The notes under the pieces: model-generated
Seen by the model: only the letters and a program-made list of their open reading frames with translations
Told to the model about the DNA's origin: nothing
Databases searched by the model: none
Position numbers and translations under genes: made by a program
In this document: positions 41,389 to 49,401 of the stretch, one piece after another
Position numbering within the stretch: position 1 is the first letter of the stretch
Layout: each line of letters opens with the position of its first letter
From: Sporosarcina koreensis
Lineage (GTDB): Bacteria; Bacillota; Bacilli; Bacillales_A; Planococcaceae
Length of the DNA: 55,021 bases
Direction: 5' to 3'
Assembly: GCF_001531445.1 (NCBI RefSeq)
Contig: NZ_LQYA01000053.1
Span: 46,797 to 101,817 of the forward strand

Positions 41389-42978
41389 GTGGAGAATGTG
41401 CAAGAAACAAAAGTGAAAAGGAAGTCGCCCGCGCTATTGATTGCCGTGCTAACAGCGGTGCTTGTGATAGGTGTCGGATCGGTTTCTGCATTCTTTCTTT
41501 TAAACAAGTCACCAAAAGTAAAATATTTGCTGGCTGAAACGAAGACGTTTACTCAAATGGGAGAGCTTTTCGAGGAGCGTTATCAAAATGAGTTTGACTG
41601 GATGGATGTTCAGAAGAAAAAGCCAGTCGAAACGACCCAGGATCTTTCCTTTGAATGGAATGATCCGAGTGCAGGTTATGATATGGTCGAACTGCAAAGA
41701 ATTCTTAACAATACGACGTTTACAATGAAACAAACAAAAGATCCCGTAAAGAAGGAATGGGAAATGGATTTCAGCGGGAAATTCGGCTCCGTTTCTTCAG
41801 AAGTCGTGACATTGTATTTTACACCTGAAAAGATGATGGCAGCATTGCCATTCACCGATAAACTACTGTTTTTCATGGATGAGGACTACGGAAAAATGAT
41901 GAGGGAAACGGATGCTTTCTATGAAGGTCCGGAAAAGCTTGGCTTATCTCGTATTTTTGAAGAGCAATTTTCCATGGATGGTGAATTTCAAAAATACGTG
42001 AAAGAGGAATATATGGAATACCTCTATCATGAGTTGCCTGAAGACGCATTTACAAGTGAAAAAGTAGAAATCGATGTGTTCGGCGAGAAGATGAAAACAG
42101 AAAAAGTGGCAATGAAGCTTTCTGAAGAACAAGTGAAAACTTTGCTAGTAGATCTATTCAAGAAAGCGCGGGAAGATGAAAAGCTGAAAGCGCTTTTGAA
42201 GGAACAGATTGCATTTTCGACGATGACTGACGATGTTTCTGATCAGAAACTAACCGAATTGATTAGTGATTTTGAAACGTCGCTGGACGAAGCAGTTGAT
42301 GAAGTGAATGGATGGCATATTCCGAATGGCATCGAATCGACGATTTGGCATAAATCGAACAGTATCGTTAAGCGGGAATTTGCTATGTCATTAGGGGTAA
42401 CTGAAGATGAAATTTCCACATTGAAAATCGCGGGTGTCCAATCATTGGATAAATCCGGCCAGAAATGGGATTATTCATTTACTGGCACAGATTCTTATGC
42501 GCAGGAAGATACTGTCGTTAAATTCACAGGCAACTTGGCGTGGAAAGACGGGAAGTCGGATGACACGATGACAATTACTGCGGACTATGTGGACGTTTCG
42601 TATAAAGGAAAAGAAGAATTGGACGGAAAAAAACGTACATTTAACCGAGAGTTCTCTATTTCCGATGGAAGCTTTTCTCCTAAACTCGTTTGGAGCGGAA
42701 CGGCGGAACATGAGAAAGATTCAATGAAGGCGGATCATGAGTTCACAATTATCGATCCAACTGGTGACCTTTCCACGTCCGATATTTACCTTCGATTAAA
42801 ACAAGAAGGGAAAATTGCAAAGAAAGTGGATATGCCGGATGACTCCAAAAACGCCGTTGATGTTGGTAAAATGAGCAGTGACGAGATGGATGAACTTGGA
42901 GATGAATTAGCTACAGAGTTCGAGAAATGGGTAACGGACCTGATGGGTGATCTCCAAAGTGAGCTTGAAAACTTCTGA
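41389..42978 (+). CDS. Membrane-anchored extracytoplasmic protein of an ABC export operon (DUF6583-like)
   Basis: 529 residues. A cytosolic head rich in Lys (1-15), one membrane helix (about 16-38, LLIAVLTAVLVIGVGSVSAFFLL), then a long acidic, Lys/Glu-rich outer domain of alternating strands and helices. It resembles a Bacillales family annotated DUF6583, with moderate confidence from memory. GTG 41389 is used because AGGGAGGAAG lies 6 nt upstream; the open frame extends back to 41335. It is immediately followed by two ABC-2 permeases and an ATPase, so it is probably a partner of that transporter. Confidence 0.7.
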   Translation: MENVQETKVKRKSPALLIAVLTAVLVIGVGSVSAFFLLNKSPKVKYLLAETKTFTQMGELFEERYQNEFDWMDVQKKKPVETTQDLSFEWNDPSAGYDMVELQRILNNTTFTMKQTKDPVKKEWEMDFSGKFGSVSSEVVTLYFTPEKMMAALPFTDKLLFFMDEDYGKMMRETDAFYEGPEKLGLSRIFEEQFSMDGEFQKYVKEEYMEYLYHELPEDAFTSEKVEIDVFGEKMKTEKVAMKLSEEQVKTLLVDLFKKAREDEKLKALLKEQIAFSTMTDDVSDQKLTELISDFETSLDEAVDEVNGWHIPNGIESTIWHKSNSIVKREFAMSLGVTEDEISTLKIAGVQSLDKSGQKWDYSFTGTDSYAQEDTVVKFTGNLAWKDGKSDDTMTITADYVDVSYKGKEELDGKKRTFNREFSISDGSFSPKLVWSGTAEHEKDSMKADHEFTIIDPTGDLSTSDIYLRLKQEGKIAKKVDMPDDSKNAVDVGKMSSDEMDELGDELATEFEKWVTDLMGDLQSELENF

Positions 42979-42996
42979 TGATTGGAAGTGAGCTGT

Positions 42997-44220
42997 TTGC
43001 AATCGATACGAAGAATACTATTTTTTACGAATGAATATTTGAAACAGCTGAAGAAGAAGCGGGCGACCCTTCTTCTTCTTTTTCTATTTCCACTCGTTTT
43101 GATTGGATTACTGGTCGGCCTCGTTGCGGGTCTCATTATCCCTGCTGAGAACGCACCGATCCGTGTCGCGTTAGTCGACGAGGATCAGACGAAGGAATCC
43201 AAGCTGATCAGCACCTTGTTGACAGAAGCGGCAAGCGATCAGAATTACATAGAAATCTTTCCGGCATCGAGTGAGGAAGCCGGGCTATTGATTGAAAGAA
43301 ACGAAATTAGCACTACTTTTTCATTGCCGAAAAATTTTACGGAAGACCTGTATGAAGGGGAGTCGGTAACAATTCCGATGGTCGGCAATCCAGCCAGACC
43401 AATCGATAGTTTCATCGCAAAGCAGCTCGTCGATAGTTTGGCACGCTATATTGCTGCCGCCCAGGCGAATATTTTAGTGATCAATGATTATGCAAAGGAG
43501 ACCTCAATGCCCCGCGATGAGCGAATGGAGATGATGTTTGATCAGTTCGTTGATTTCACGCTCTTTACATTAGGCAAAGATAAGCTTTTAGATGAAGAAG
43601 TATTGAAGAACTCAGCAACAATGTCGCCGTTACATTACTTTGTGCTGTCTGGCTGGTTCATTGTCTTCTCAGTATGGCTTTTGTCCTTTTATATTGTACT
43701 TGAAAAGGAAGAGTCAAAAGCGATGGCTACGCGGCTCAAATTATTCGGCGTTAGCGTTGGCCAGCGGGTTGCAGGAAGGCTGATCATTTCGCTAGTTACA
43801 AGTTCATTGCTAGCAGGACTTGCTTTTTACGTCATGATTAAAATTCTTCAAATCGATTTTTATGCTGTCGATATGATGCGTTTTGGTTTATTTGCATTGT
43901 TGTACGCTTTTATCCTTCTTTGCGGCATTGCTATGATCGATGTATTGCTGCCATTAAAGAAGATTGTTCTTTTTGTACAATGCTTATTTGTTTTCGGTGT
44001 CGTAGTAGTGAGTGGTGCTTTAATTCCCACTCTATATTTTCCGCAAGTTTTTCAAGAGTGGATTCCTTATTTGTTCTCGCCGATTGCACTTGGATGGATG
44101 ATAGATCTTTTGCTGGAAGGGCGTAACTATGCGGATTTTACCTCATTAGCAATTTATGCGTTCAGTGCATGTATCGTCTTATGGCTGTCGCTCAGCTGGA
44201 AAGAGAGGTGGAGCAGATGA
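42997..44220 (+). CDS. ABC-2 type permease, first subunit
   Basis: About 407 residues. An N-terminal membrane helix (LLLLFLFPLVLIGLLVGLVAGLIIP) leads to a large outer domain (about 45-210) and then five C-terminal membrane helices, the plan of ABC-2/YhgE-like exporters. TTG 42997 has GGAAGTGAG upstream; TTG 42982 and GTG 42988 in the same frame are possible. The stop overlaps the next start (ATGA). Confidence 0.8.
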   Translation: MQSIRRILFFTNEYLKQLKKKRATLLLLFLFPLVLIGLLVGLVAGLIIPAENAPIRVALVDEDQTKESKLISTLLTEAASDQNYIEIFPASSEEAGLLIERNEISTTFSLPKNFTEDLYEGESVTIPMVGNPARPIDSFIAKQLVDSLARYIAAAQANILVINDYAKETSMPRDERMEMMFDQFVDFTLFTLGKDKLLDEEVLKNSATMSPLHYFVLSGWFIVFSVWLLSFYIVLEKEESKAMATRLKLFGVSVGQRVAGRLIISLVTSSLLAGLAFYVMIKILQIDFYAVDMMRFGLFALLYAFILLCGIAMIDVLLPLKKIVLFVQCLFVFGVVVVSGALIPTLYFPQVFQEWIPYLFSPIALGWMIDLLLEGRNYADFTSLAIYAFSACIVLWLSLSWKERWSR

Positions 44221-45347
44221 ATCGACAACCCGCTCAACTTTTCAGATTGAAAAAGGAATGGAAAAGCGTAATCTGCTGGCTGCTTGCTCCAATTATACTG
44301 ACGGTGTTCGTCATGAAGACATTTGGCATATTGCAAGGCGAGTCGAGAGTTCCGATTGCGCTTATCGTTGAAGATTCTTCTATATTGGCAACGCAGTTGG
44401 CGGAAGAAATAGAGAAAAATGAAATGTTGTCCGTTCGACGTTTAGAGCTTGACGATGCCCTTCATAAGTTGAAGCAGCATGAGCTCGACAGTGTTTTCGT
44501 CATCCGGGAAGGGTACGGCGAATCCGTATTGGCGAATCGGCGGTATGGATTGATTGAAGCCTATTTTTCCAATCGATCCTTCGCATATCCGGCGATTTCA
44601 GAAACGATTATGTCTCTTGCCCAACAAGATATTTCAAGGTCGAAAGCGGCAGGGGTCATCCAACAGCTGTTCCTAGATTATGGCATGGAAGATCAATGGG
44701 ATTATGAAGAAATCATCCAAAAGAGCATAGAAAAGCAGAGGAAAGAAAGTCTGCTCCACACAAGTTTTTCATACGGCAAACAAACAGGACAGCCTGATGA
44801 AAAGCCGATGGAGCTTTTGAACAGCAGAGCAGTTTGGGCATTTTTCACAATAATCGCCGCCTTTTTCCTATTCGATTGGATGATCAAAGAAAGCCGGCCT
44901 TCGATGCAAGTGAGATGGTTATATACATCAACATCGTTCAAAAGCCACGCAATACGTATGTTAGGTTTGTATTCATTATTGACTGTTTTATCGGACGTCC
45001 TTGCTTTGTTTGTTTTCCACTTTGTTTTACAGGAGACGGTTACCTTGTCATTCATCTTCCCGATGCTAGCGTTTAGGGTGACATTGAATCTGTTTGCCTT
45101 TTTGCTTGCGGTCGTCTACCGTCAATTGTTTATGTACTATATAACGGGAATTGCCGTAGCACTTTTATTGACCGTCACGGGAGGAGCAATCGTACCGCTC
45201 GACGCTTTATCGAGAAGGTGGGAATGGGTCGAGATTCTTAGTCCTGTACGCTCATTAATGACTACGACAATTCCGATTGGCTGGCTCGTGTTGTTGATGT
45301 TGCTGCTGGCTGCATGGATGGTGAAAGGGGGAAAACGAATTGCTTGA
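44217..45347 (+). CDS. ABC-2 type permease, second subunit
   Basis: 376 residues with the same plan as the preceding protein: N-terminal helix (SVICWLLAPIILTVFVMKTFGIL), an outer domain with VPIALIVEDSSILATQLAEEIEKNEMLSVRRLELDDAL, and five to six C-terminal helices. The two permeases probably form a heterodimer. ATG 44217 overlaps the previous TGA and has AGAGGTGGAG upstream; the open frame back to 44169 is inside the previous gene. Confidence 0.82.
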   Translation: MNRQPAQLFRLKKEWKSVICWLLAPIILTVFVMKTFGILQGESRVPIALIVEDSSILATQLAEEIEKNEMLSVRRLELDDALHKLKQHELDSVFVIREGYGESVLANRRYGLIEAYFSNRSFAYPAISETIMSLAQQDISRSKAAGVIQQLFLDYGMEDQWDYEEIIQKSIEKQRKESLLHTSFSYGKQTGQPDEKPMELLNSRAVWAFFTIIAAFFLFDWMIKESRPSMQVRWLYTSTSFKSHAIRMLGLYSLLTVLSDVLALFVFHFVLQETVTLSFIFPMLAFRVTLNLFAFLLAVVYRQLFMYYITGIAVALLLTVTGGAIVPLDALSRRWEWVEILSPVRSLMTTTIPIGWLVLLMLLLAAWMVKGGKRIA

Positions 45348-46014
45348 AGTGACAGGTGTCCAAAAACGATATAAAAGGAAAAACATATTGAAAGACGTTT
45401 CTTTTCAAATGAAAGAAGGAGAAATTGTCGGCCTAGTTGGGGAGAATGGTGCCGGAAAATCGACATTATTGCAAATTTTGGCTACGGCAATGGAACCTTC
45501 TGCTGGAGAATTGCGTTTAAATGGTAAGCGATATGAAGACGATTTCAAGCAGTTGCGGCAAATAATAGGCTATGTGCCTCAAGATATTTCGGTTTGGGAA
45601 GAGTATACAGTCGAAGAGAATATGCGTTTTTTCGAGAAGCTTTCATGGAAAAGAAGAACTCCCGAAGAATGCAGGAATCTCTGTCTCGATATGCAGTTGA
45701 CACAGTGGAAGGAACCGGTCCATTCACTGTCCGGAGGAATGAAGCGCAAGCTCAACTTGGCCATCAGCCTGCTGCATGACCCGATCCTACTTTTACTGGA
45801 CGAACCGACAGTCGGGATTGATTTAAAGTCAAAAACGGAGATTGGAAATTATTTGTTGAACTTAGCCAGGAAAGAAGGAAAAATGATTCTTTACACGTCC
45901 CATGACATGGACGAAATTACGAATGTATGCGACCGTGTTTATTCAATCGGAGAAGATCCCTTTTATCTATCTTTGCTTAAGGAACGCGGCATTGGCGTCG
46001 AAAGGTTATCCTGA
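45340..46014 (+). CDS. ABC transporter ATP-binding protein
   Basis: 224 residues, a short one-domain ATPase. Walker A GENGAGKST (about 33-41), Q-loop GYVPQDISVWEEYTVEENM, signature LSGGMKRKLNLAISLLHDP, Walker B LLLLDEPTVGID, switch His in YTSHDMDE. It powers the two ABC-2 permeases. TTG 45340 overlaps the preceding gene by 8 nt and has AAAGGGGG 8 nt upstream. Confidence 0.92.
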   Translation: MLEVTGVQKRYKRKNILKDVSFQMKEGEIVGLVGENGAGKSTLLQILATAMEPSAGELRLNGKRYEDDFKQLRQIIGYVPQDISVWEEYTVEENMRFFEKLSWKRRTPEECRNLCLDMQLTQWKEPVHSLSGGMKRKLNLAISLLHDPILLLLDEPTVGIDLKSKTEIGNYLLNLARKEGKMILYTSHDMDEITNVCDRVYSIGEDPFYLSLLKERGIGVERLS

Positions 46015-46077
46015 AGGAACTTGCCATTTTTTCAGCAGCCCCCTCATATACTAAAATTGACTTGAATAGGTGATCAA

Positions 46078-46659
46078 GTGAAGAAAACAAAGAAGTTGGG
46101 GATTACGATAGGAATTGCAACGGTTTTACTCGGGTTAGGAACTTGGTTCTGGTTAGGTAAATGGATGACAGATGGACAGAAACCATTGGCGGATGGATCA
46201 AATGAATATGCTATCATTCTTGGTGCTAAAGTGAACGGGGAGACACCTTCGCTTACTTTACGCTATCGGTTGGAAGAGGCGTTAGCCTATGCAGAATCAT
46301 ATCCTTATGTGAAATTCATTTTATCAGGCGGGCAAGGGCCGGACGAGGACATTGCCGAAGGGGAAGCGATGAGGCGATATTTGATGGAGAATGGTGTGCA
46401 GGAAGAACGGCTGCTGCTCGAAACCGAGTCGACATCGACGTACGAAAATATCCTTTATTCAAAGAAGCTGCTGCCAGAAGAAGTAAATGAAATAACGATT
46501 ATCACAAGCGACTTCCATCTTGCGAGAGCAAGGATGATTGCAGACAGTTTCGGCCTTAAGACAGATGCTTTGCCAGCCAAAACACCACAATCCGTAGAAG
46601 CTAAGCACCATGTTAGAGAAAGACTCGCACTTATTAAGACAGTTATTGTAGGAAAATAA
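46078..46659 (+). CDS. YdcF family (DUF218) protein
   Basis: 193 residues. One N-terminal membrane helix (LGITIGIATVLLGLGTWFWLG), then the DUF218 Rossmann-like domain facing outward: YAIILGAKVNGETPSLTLRYRLEEALAYAESYP, FILSGGQGPDEDIAEGEAMRRYL, ESTSTYENILYSKKLL and TSDFHLARARMIADSFGLK. The family includes SanA-type envelope proteins; its chemistry is unsettled. Start GTG 46078. The terminator hairpin begins 12 nt after its stop. Confidence 0.88.
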   Translation: MKKTKKLGITIGIATVLLGLGTWFWLGKWMTDGQKPLADGSNEYAIILGAKVNGETPSLTLRYRLEEALAYAESYPYVKFILSGGQGPDEDIAEGEAMRRYLMENGVQEERLLLETESTSTYENILYSKKLLPEEVNEITIITSDFHLARARMIADSFGLKTDALPAKTPQSVEAKHHVRERLALIKTVIVGK

Positions 46660-46668
46660 AAAAGCAAA

Positions 46669-46694
46669 CAGCCCGCGTCCAAAGCGGGCTGTTT
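46669..46694 (+). terminator. Terminator hairpin that contains the first repeat unit
   Basis: ACAGCCCGC-GTCCAAA-GCGGGCTGT followed by TTT. The loop GTCCAAA is the core of the 21-bp array that follows. Confidence 0.75.
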
Positions 46695-46886
46695 TGCGTC
46701 CAAAGCGAGAGGCCGCGCGTCCAAAGCGAGAGGTTGCGCGTCCAAAGCGAGAGGTTGCGCGTCCAAAGCGATAGGTCGCGCGTCCAAAGTGAGAGGTCGC
46801 GCGTCCAAAACGAGAGGTCGCGCGTCCAAAGCGAGAGGTCGCGCGTCCAAAGCGAGCCCCACCGCATCCAAAGGGAGTGCTACGCG
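46675..46886. repeat. Ten-unit exact 21-bp direct repeat array (GCGTCCAAAGCGAGAGG family)
   Basis: GTCCAAA starts at 46677, 46698, 46719, 46740, 46761, 46782, 46803, 46824 and 46845, then ATCCAAA at 46866: ten cores with a step of exactly 21 bp, and a decayed GCTCAAA near 46886. Middle units are nearly identical (GCGTCCAAAGCGAGAGG then YCGC or TTGC); edges decay. It spans the gap between the YdcF gene and hisJ. Frames stay open on both strands only because 21 is a multiple of 3; no ribosome binding site supports coding. Confidence 0.92.
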
Positions 46887-46887
46887 C

Positions 46888-47682
46888 TCAAAGCAAATCA
46901 ATCGAATGAAAACTCGGCTTCAATCCATCAAACGTTGAAATATATCGAAAACCGATCGACCGTAACAGCTCGAGTGACTCCTTGAAATCGAAAGCGATAT
47001 CCTCAGGCTTATGTGCATCCGATCCAAGTGTAATGATCTCCCCGCCACATTCCTTATAGAGCTTCAAAACGTCATCACTCGGCAAACCGTTCGGCAACCC
47101 ATAACGGACACCTGAAGTATTCAACTCAATTCCTTTTCCAGCAGGAATGATAACGTTAAAAATTTCACGTAATACTTCATGGAAATCATTATCGATCACT
47201 TCAGGCGCGTACCGTTTAATCAAATCGACATGTCCCAATATGGAATAGTTCGTAAAGTTCTTCACGCAATGCAGCAATTCATTGTAATACTTCAAAGATG
47301 CTTCCTCGACAGTAATCCCTTTGAAAAGCTCCCCGTAATGCAAGCCTTTCCGTGCAACGGTATGCATCGAACAAATAATGAAATCGAAATTCTCCGATTG
47401 AAGCATTCCATCATATTGCTCCAATAAATGCGGCTGCACACCAATTTCGACACCTTTCTTAATGCGGATCTGCCCGTCATACCGCCTCCGCAATTCATCG
47501 ATCCGCTCATCGTATTTCCTTTTATCGAAATCAAATTCAATTGAATCATCGGGATAATCATAATCGATATGTTCCGTGAAGCAGATTTCCGCAAGTCCTT
47601 TTGAAATCGCTCCCTTCACCATTTCTTCCATGTCTACATTACAATCTCCTGAAAATGAACTATGCATATGGTAATCAAACAT
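46888..47682 (-). CDS. hisJ: Histidinol-phosphatase (PHP family)
   Basis: 264 residues. PHP metal motifs: DYHMHSSFSGD (residues 3-13), FTEHIDYD, EIGVQPH, CSMHTV, LGHVDLIKRY and LGSDAHKPEDI. It removes phosphate from histidinol phosphate, the step before HisD. It is divergent from the his operon rather than inside it, with 106 nt between. ATG 47682 with AGGGGGAA 8 nt upstream on the minus strand. Confidence 0.93.
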   Translation of the reverse strand: MFDYHMHSSFSGDCNVDMEEMVKGAISKGLAEICFTEHIDYDYPDDSIEFDFDKRKYDERIDELRRRYDGQIRIKKGVEIGVQPHLLEQYDGMLQSENFDFIICSMHTVARKGLHYGELFKGITVEEASLKYYNELLHCVKNFTNYSILGHVDLIKRYAPEVIDNDFHEVLREIFNVIIPAGKGIELNTSGVRYGLPNGLPSDDVLKLYKECGGEIITLGSDAHKPEDIAFDFKESLELLRSIGFRYISTFDGLKPSFHSIDLL

Positions 47683-47703
47683 TTAAAAAATTCCCCCTAT
47701 CAG

Positions 47704-47732
47704 TTGACAAATAAGAAATATAGATTTATAGT
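47704..47732 (+). promoter_or_regulatory. Promoter of the his operon
   Basis: Perfect -35 TTGACA (47704-47709), 17-nt spacer, -10 TATAGT (47727-47732). The start near 47739 leaves a leader of about 50 nt, too short for a T-box or a leader-peptide attenuator. Confidence 0.8.
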
Positions 47733-47788
47733 ACGTTATAACTTTAATGAGGTAAAGTAATAAAGTGAAAGTAAAAGGTGGTAAGCAA

Positions 47789-48751
47789 ATGATACCGAAT
47801 TTGACTGAAGATGAAAAGTTTGAACAAGTCACGAGCGTATTGAGCAAACGTTTTTCCACTCACGGGTTCCATCGAGTCAGGACACCGGCATTTGAACGTT
47901 ATGACCTTTATTCCAAAGTGACGAGCTCGGTGAACCGGAAAGAGATGGTGAAAATAGTCGATCCTGCTGGGGATGTACTTGTCCTCAGACCGGATGTGAC
48001 GATTCCGATTACACAGGAATTGTCTCACTCTGAAACCAAACTGACAAGCGAACGCCGCTTTTATTATATACAGGAAGTGTTTCGGCGGTCATCTGATCCG
48101 ACTGAAAAAATTGAAAGGACACAATCCGGTATTGAATATTTTTGTGAAAGTTCACCAGAAGTCGATGCAGAAACGATTGTCTTGGCCTTGCAAACGATGA
48201 AGGATTTGAAGTTCCAAGATATTAAGGTTGAAATTGGTCATACCGCTTTTTTTCAAGAAATGATCGCAAAGCTACCGTTGACCGAATTGCAGCTAGATCA
48301 GTTGAAAGCATTGATTCAAGCAAAGAACAGTGTTGAAATTGCACCGTTTCTTAAAAATGTAGATGCAGATCCAGATATGAAATATGCCATTATGCAAATT
48401 CCACACCTCTACGGAAAGCCGGAAGATGTCCTGCGTCGTGCAAAGGAAATATCTACAGCTTTCCGAATGGAAGAAACCCTTTCATATGTCGGGGAAGTTT
48501 GCAGGAGGTTATCTGCACAAGGCTTTGAAGAGCAAATTGTCATCGACTTTGGGTTGATCAACCGAATGGACTATTACTCAGGCATCTTATTCCAAGGGTA
48601 TGTTGGACATTTTGGCAAGCCAGTGCTGATGGGAGGACGATACGATCGTTTAGGCTATGAATTTGGAGCCGATTTGCCGGCGATTGGATTCGCTTGTGAA
48701 ATCGAATCATTGTTAAAGGCTTCCGATAATCAGAAATTGTTGAAAGGATAG
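47789..48751 (+). CDS. hisZ: ATP phosphoribosyltransferase regulatory subunit
   Basis: 320 residues, class II aminoacyl-tRNA synthetase-like. Motif 2 region LRPDVTIPITQEL.....RRFYYIQEVFRRS and motif 3-like GGRYDRLGYEFGADLPAIGFACEIESLL are present. It ends right after motif 3, so the extra C-terminal domain of longer HisZ (about 390 residues) is lacking. It forms the hetero-octameric enzyme with short HisG. ATG 47789 with AAAGGTGG 8 nt upstream; GTG 47765 lies ahead of that site. Confidence 0.93.
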   Translation: MIPNLTEDEKFEQVTSVLSKRFSTHGFHRVRTPAFERYDLYSKVTSSVNRKEMVKIVDPAGDVLVLRPDVTIPITQELSHSETKLTSERRFYYIQEVFRRSSDPTEKIERTQSGIEYFCESSPEVDAETIVLALQTMKDLKFQDIKVEIGHTAFFQEMIAKLPLTELQLDQLKALIQAKNSVEIAPFLKNVDADPDMKYAIMQIPHLYGKPEDVLRRAKEISTAFRMEETLSYVGEVCRRLSAQGFEEQIVIDFGLINRMDYYSGILFQGYVGHFGKPVLMGGRYDRLGYEFGADLPAIGFACEIESLLKASDNQKLLKG

Positions 48752-48765
48752 GAGGGGGATGAAGG

Positions 48766-49401
48766 ATGGATACGATAACGATCGCAATGGCAAAAGGGAG
48801 GATCGCAAACGAAGCGCTTTCCTTATTGGAGAATTCCGGAATCCTATTTTCGGATTTTGATGAAAAAAGCAGGAAACTCATCTTCACAGACGACGGGAGA
48901 AGCATCAAGCTGATCTTCGTAAAAGCAGTCGATGTTCCGACGTATGTTGAGCTCGGAGCGGCGGATATCGGGGTGATTGGCAAGGATGTCGTACTGGAAG
49001 ATCCGAAAGAAGTATATGAACTATTGGACCTTGGCATCGGGAAATGCAAAATAGCGGTTGCGGGTTTCCCTGGCGAAAAAATGATAGACAAACCAAAGCT
49101 CACCATAGCTTCGAAATATCCGAATCTGGCAAAAATGCATTTTGATCAAAAAGGCCTTCGTACCGAGATCATCAAGTTGAACGGATCGGTAGAATTGGCG
49201 CCGCTTATCGGCTTAGCAGATTGCATCGTCGATGTTGTCGAAACTGGGACAACATTGAAAGAGAATGGATTAGTTGTTCTCGAAACAATTGCGGAAGTGA
49301 GCGCAAGATTGATTGTCAATAAAGCAAGTTATGCCTTGAAGACAGAACGGATACAACAATTCATAGCCGACGTAAAAAAAGGTTTGGAGGTGTATTCATG
49401 A
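48766..49401 (+). CDS. hisG: ATP phosphoribosyltransferase catalytic subunit, short form
   Basis: 211 residues, the short type that lacks the regulatory C-terminal domain and needs HisZ. Key segments: IAMAKGRIANEAL, ADIGVIGKDVVLE and the PRPP site DCIVDVVETGTTLKENGL. First step of histidine synthesis, ATP plus PRPP. ATG 48766 with AGGAGGGGGATG upstream. Confidence 0.96.
   Translation: MDTITIAMAKGRIANEALSLLENSGILFSDFDEKSRKLIFTDDGRSIKLIFVKAVDVPTYVELGAADIGVIGKDVVLEDPKEVYELLDLGIGKCKIAVAGFPGEKMIDKPKLTIASKYPNLAKMHFDQKGLRTEIIKLNGSVELAPLIGLADCIVDVVETGTTLKENGLVVLETIAEVSARLIVNKASYALKTERIQQFIADVKKGLEVYS

Noticed and set aside
46675..46886. CRISPR array
   Set aside because: Units are contiguous 21-bp repeats without unique spacers, and no cas genes are near. 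The same holds for the other arrays.
46455..46901. 148-residue minus-strand frame with repeated LDARPLA, and similar frames at 46643-46867 and 46734-46985
   Set aside because: All are readings of the 21-bp array; overlapping open frames on both strands are an effect of the period, and there is no translation signal.
47739..47788. Attenuator or T-box for the his operon
   Set aside because: The predicted leader is only about 50 nt, with no T-box core or His-rich peptide.
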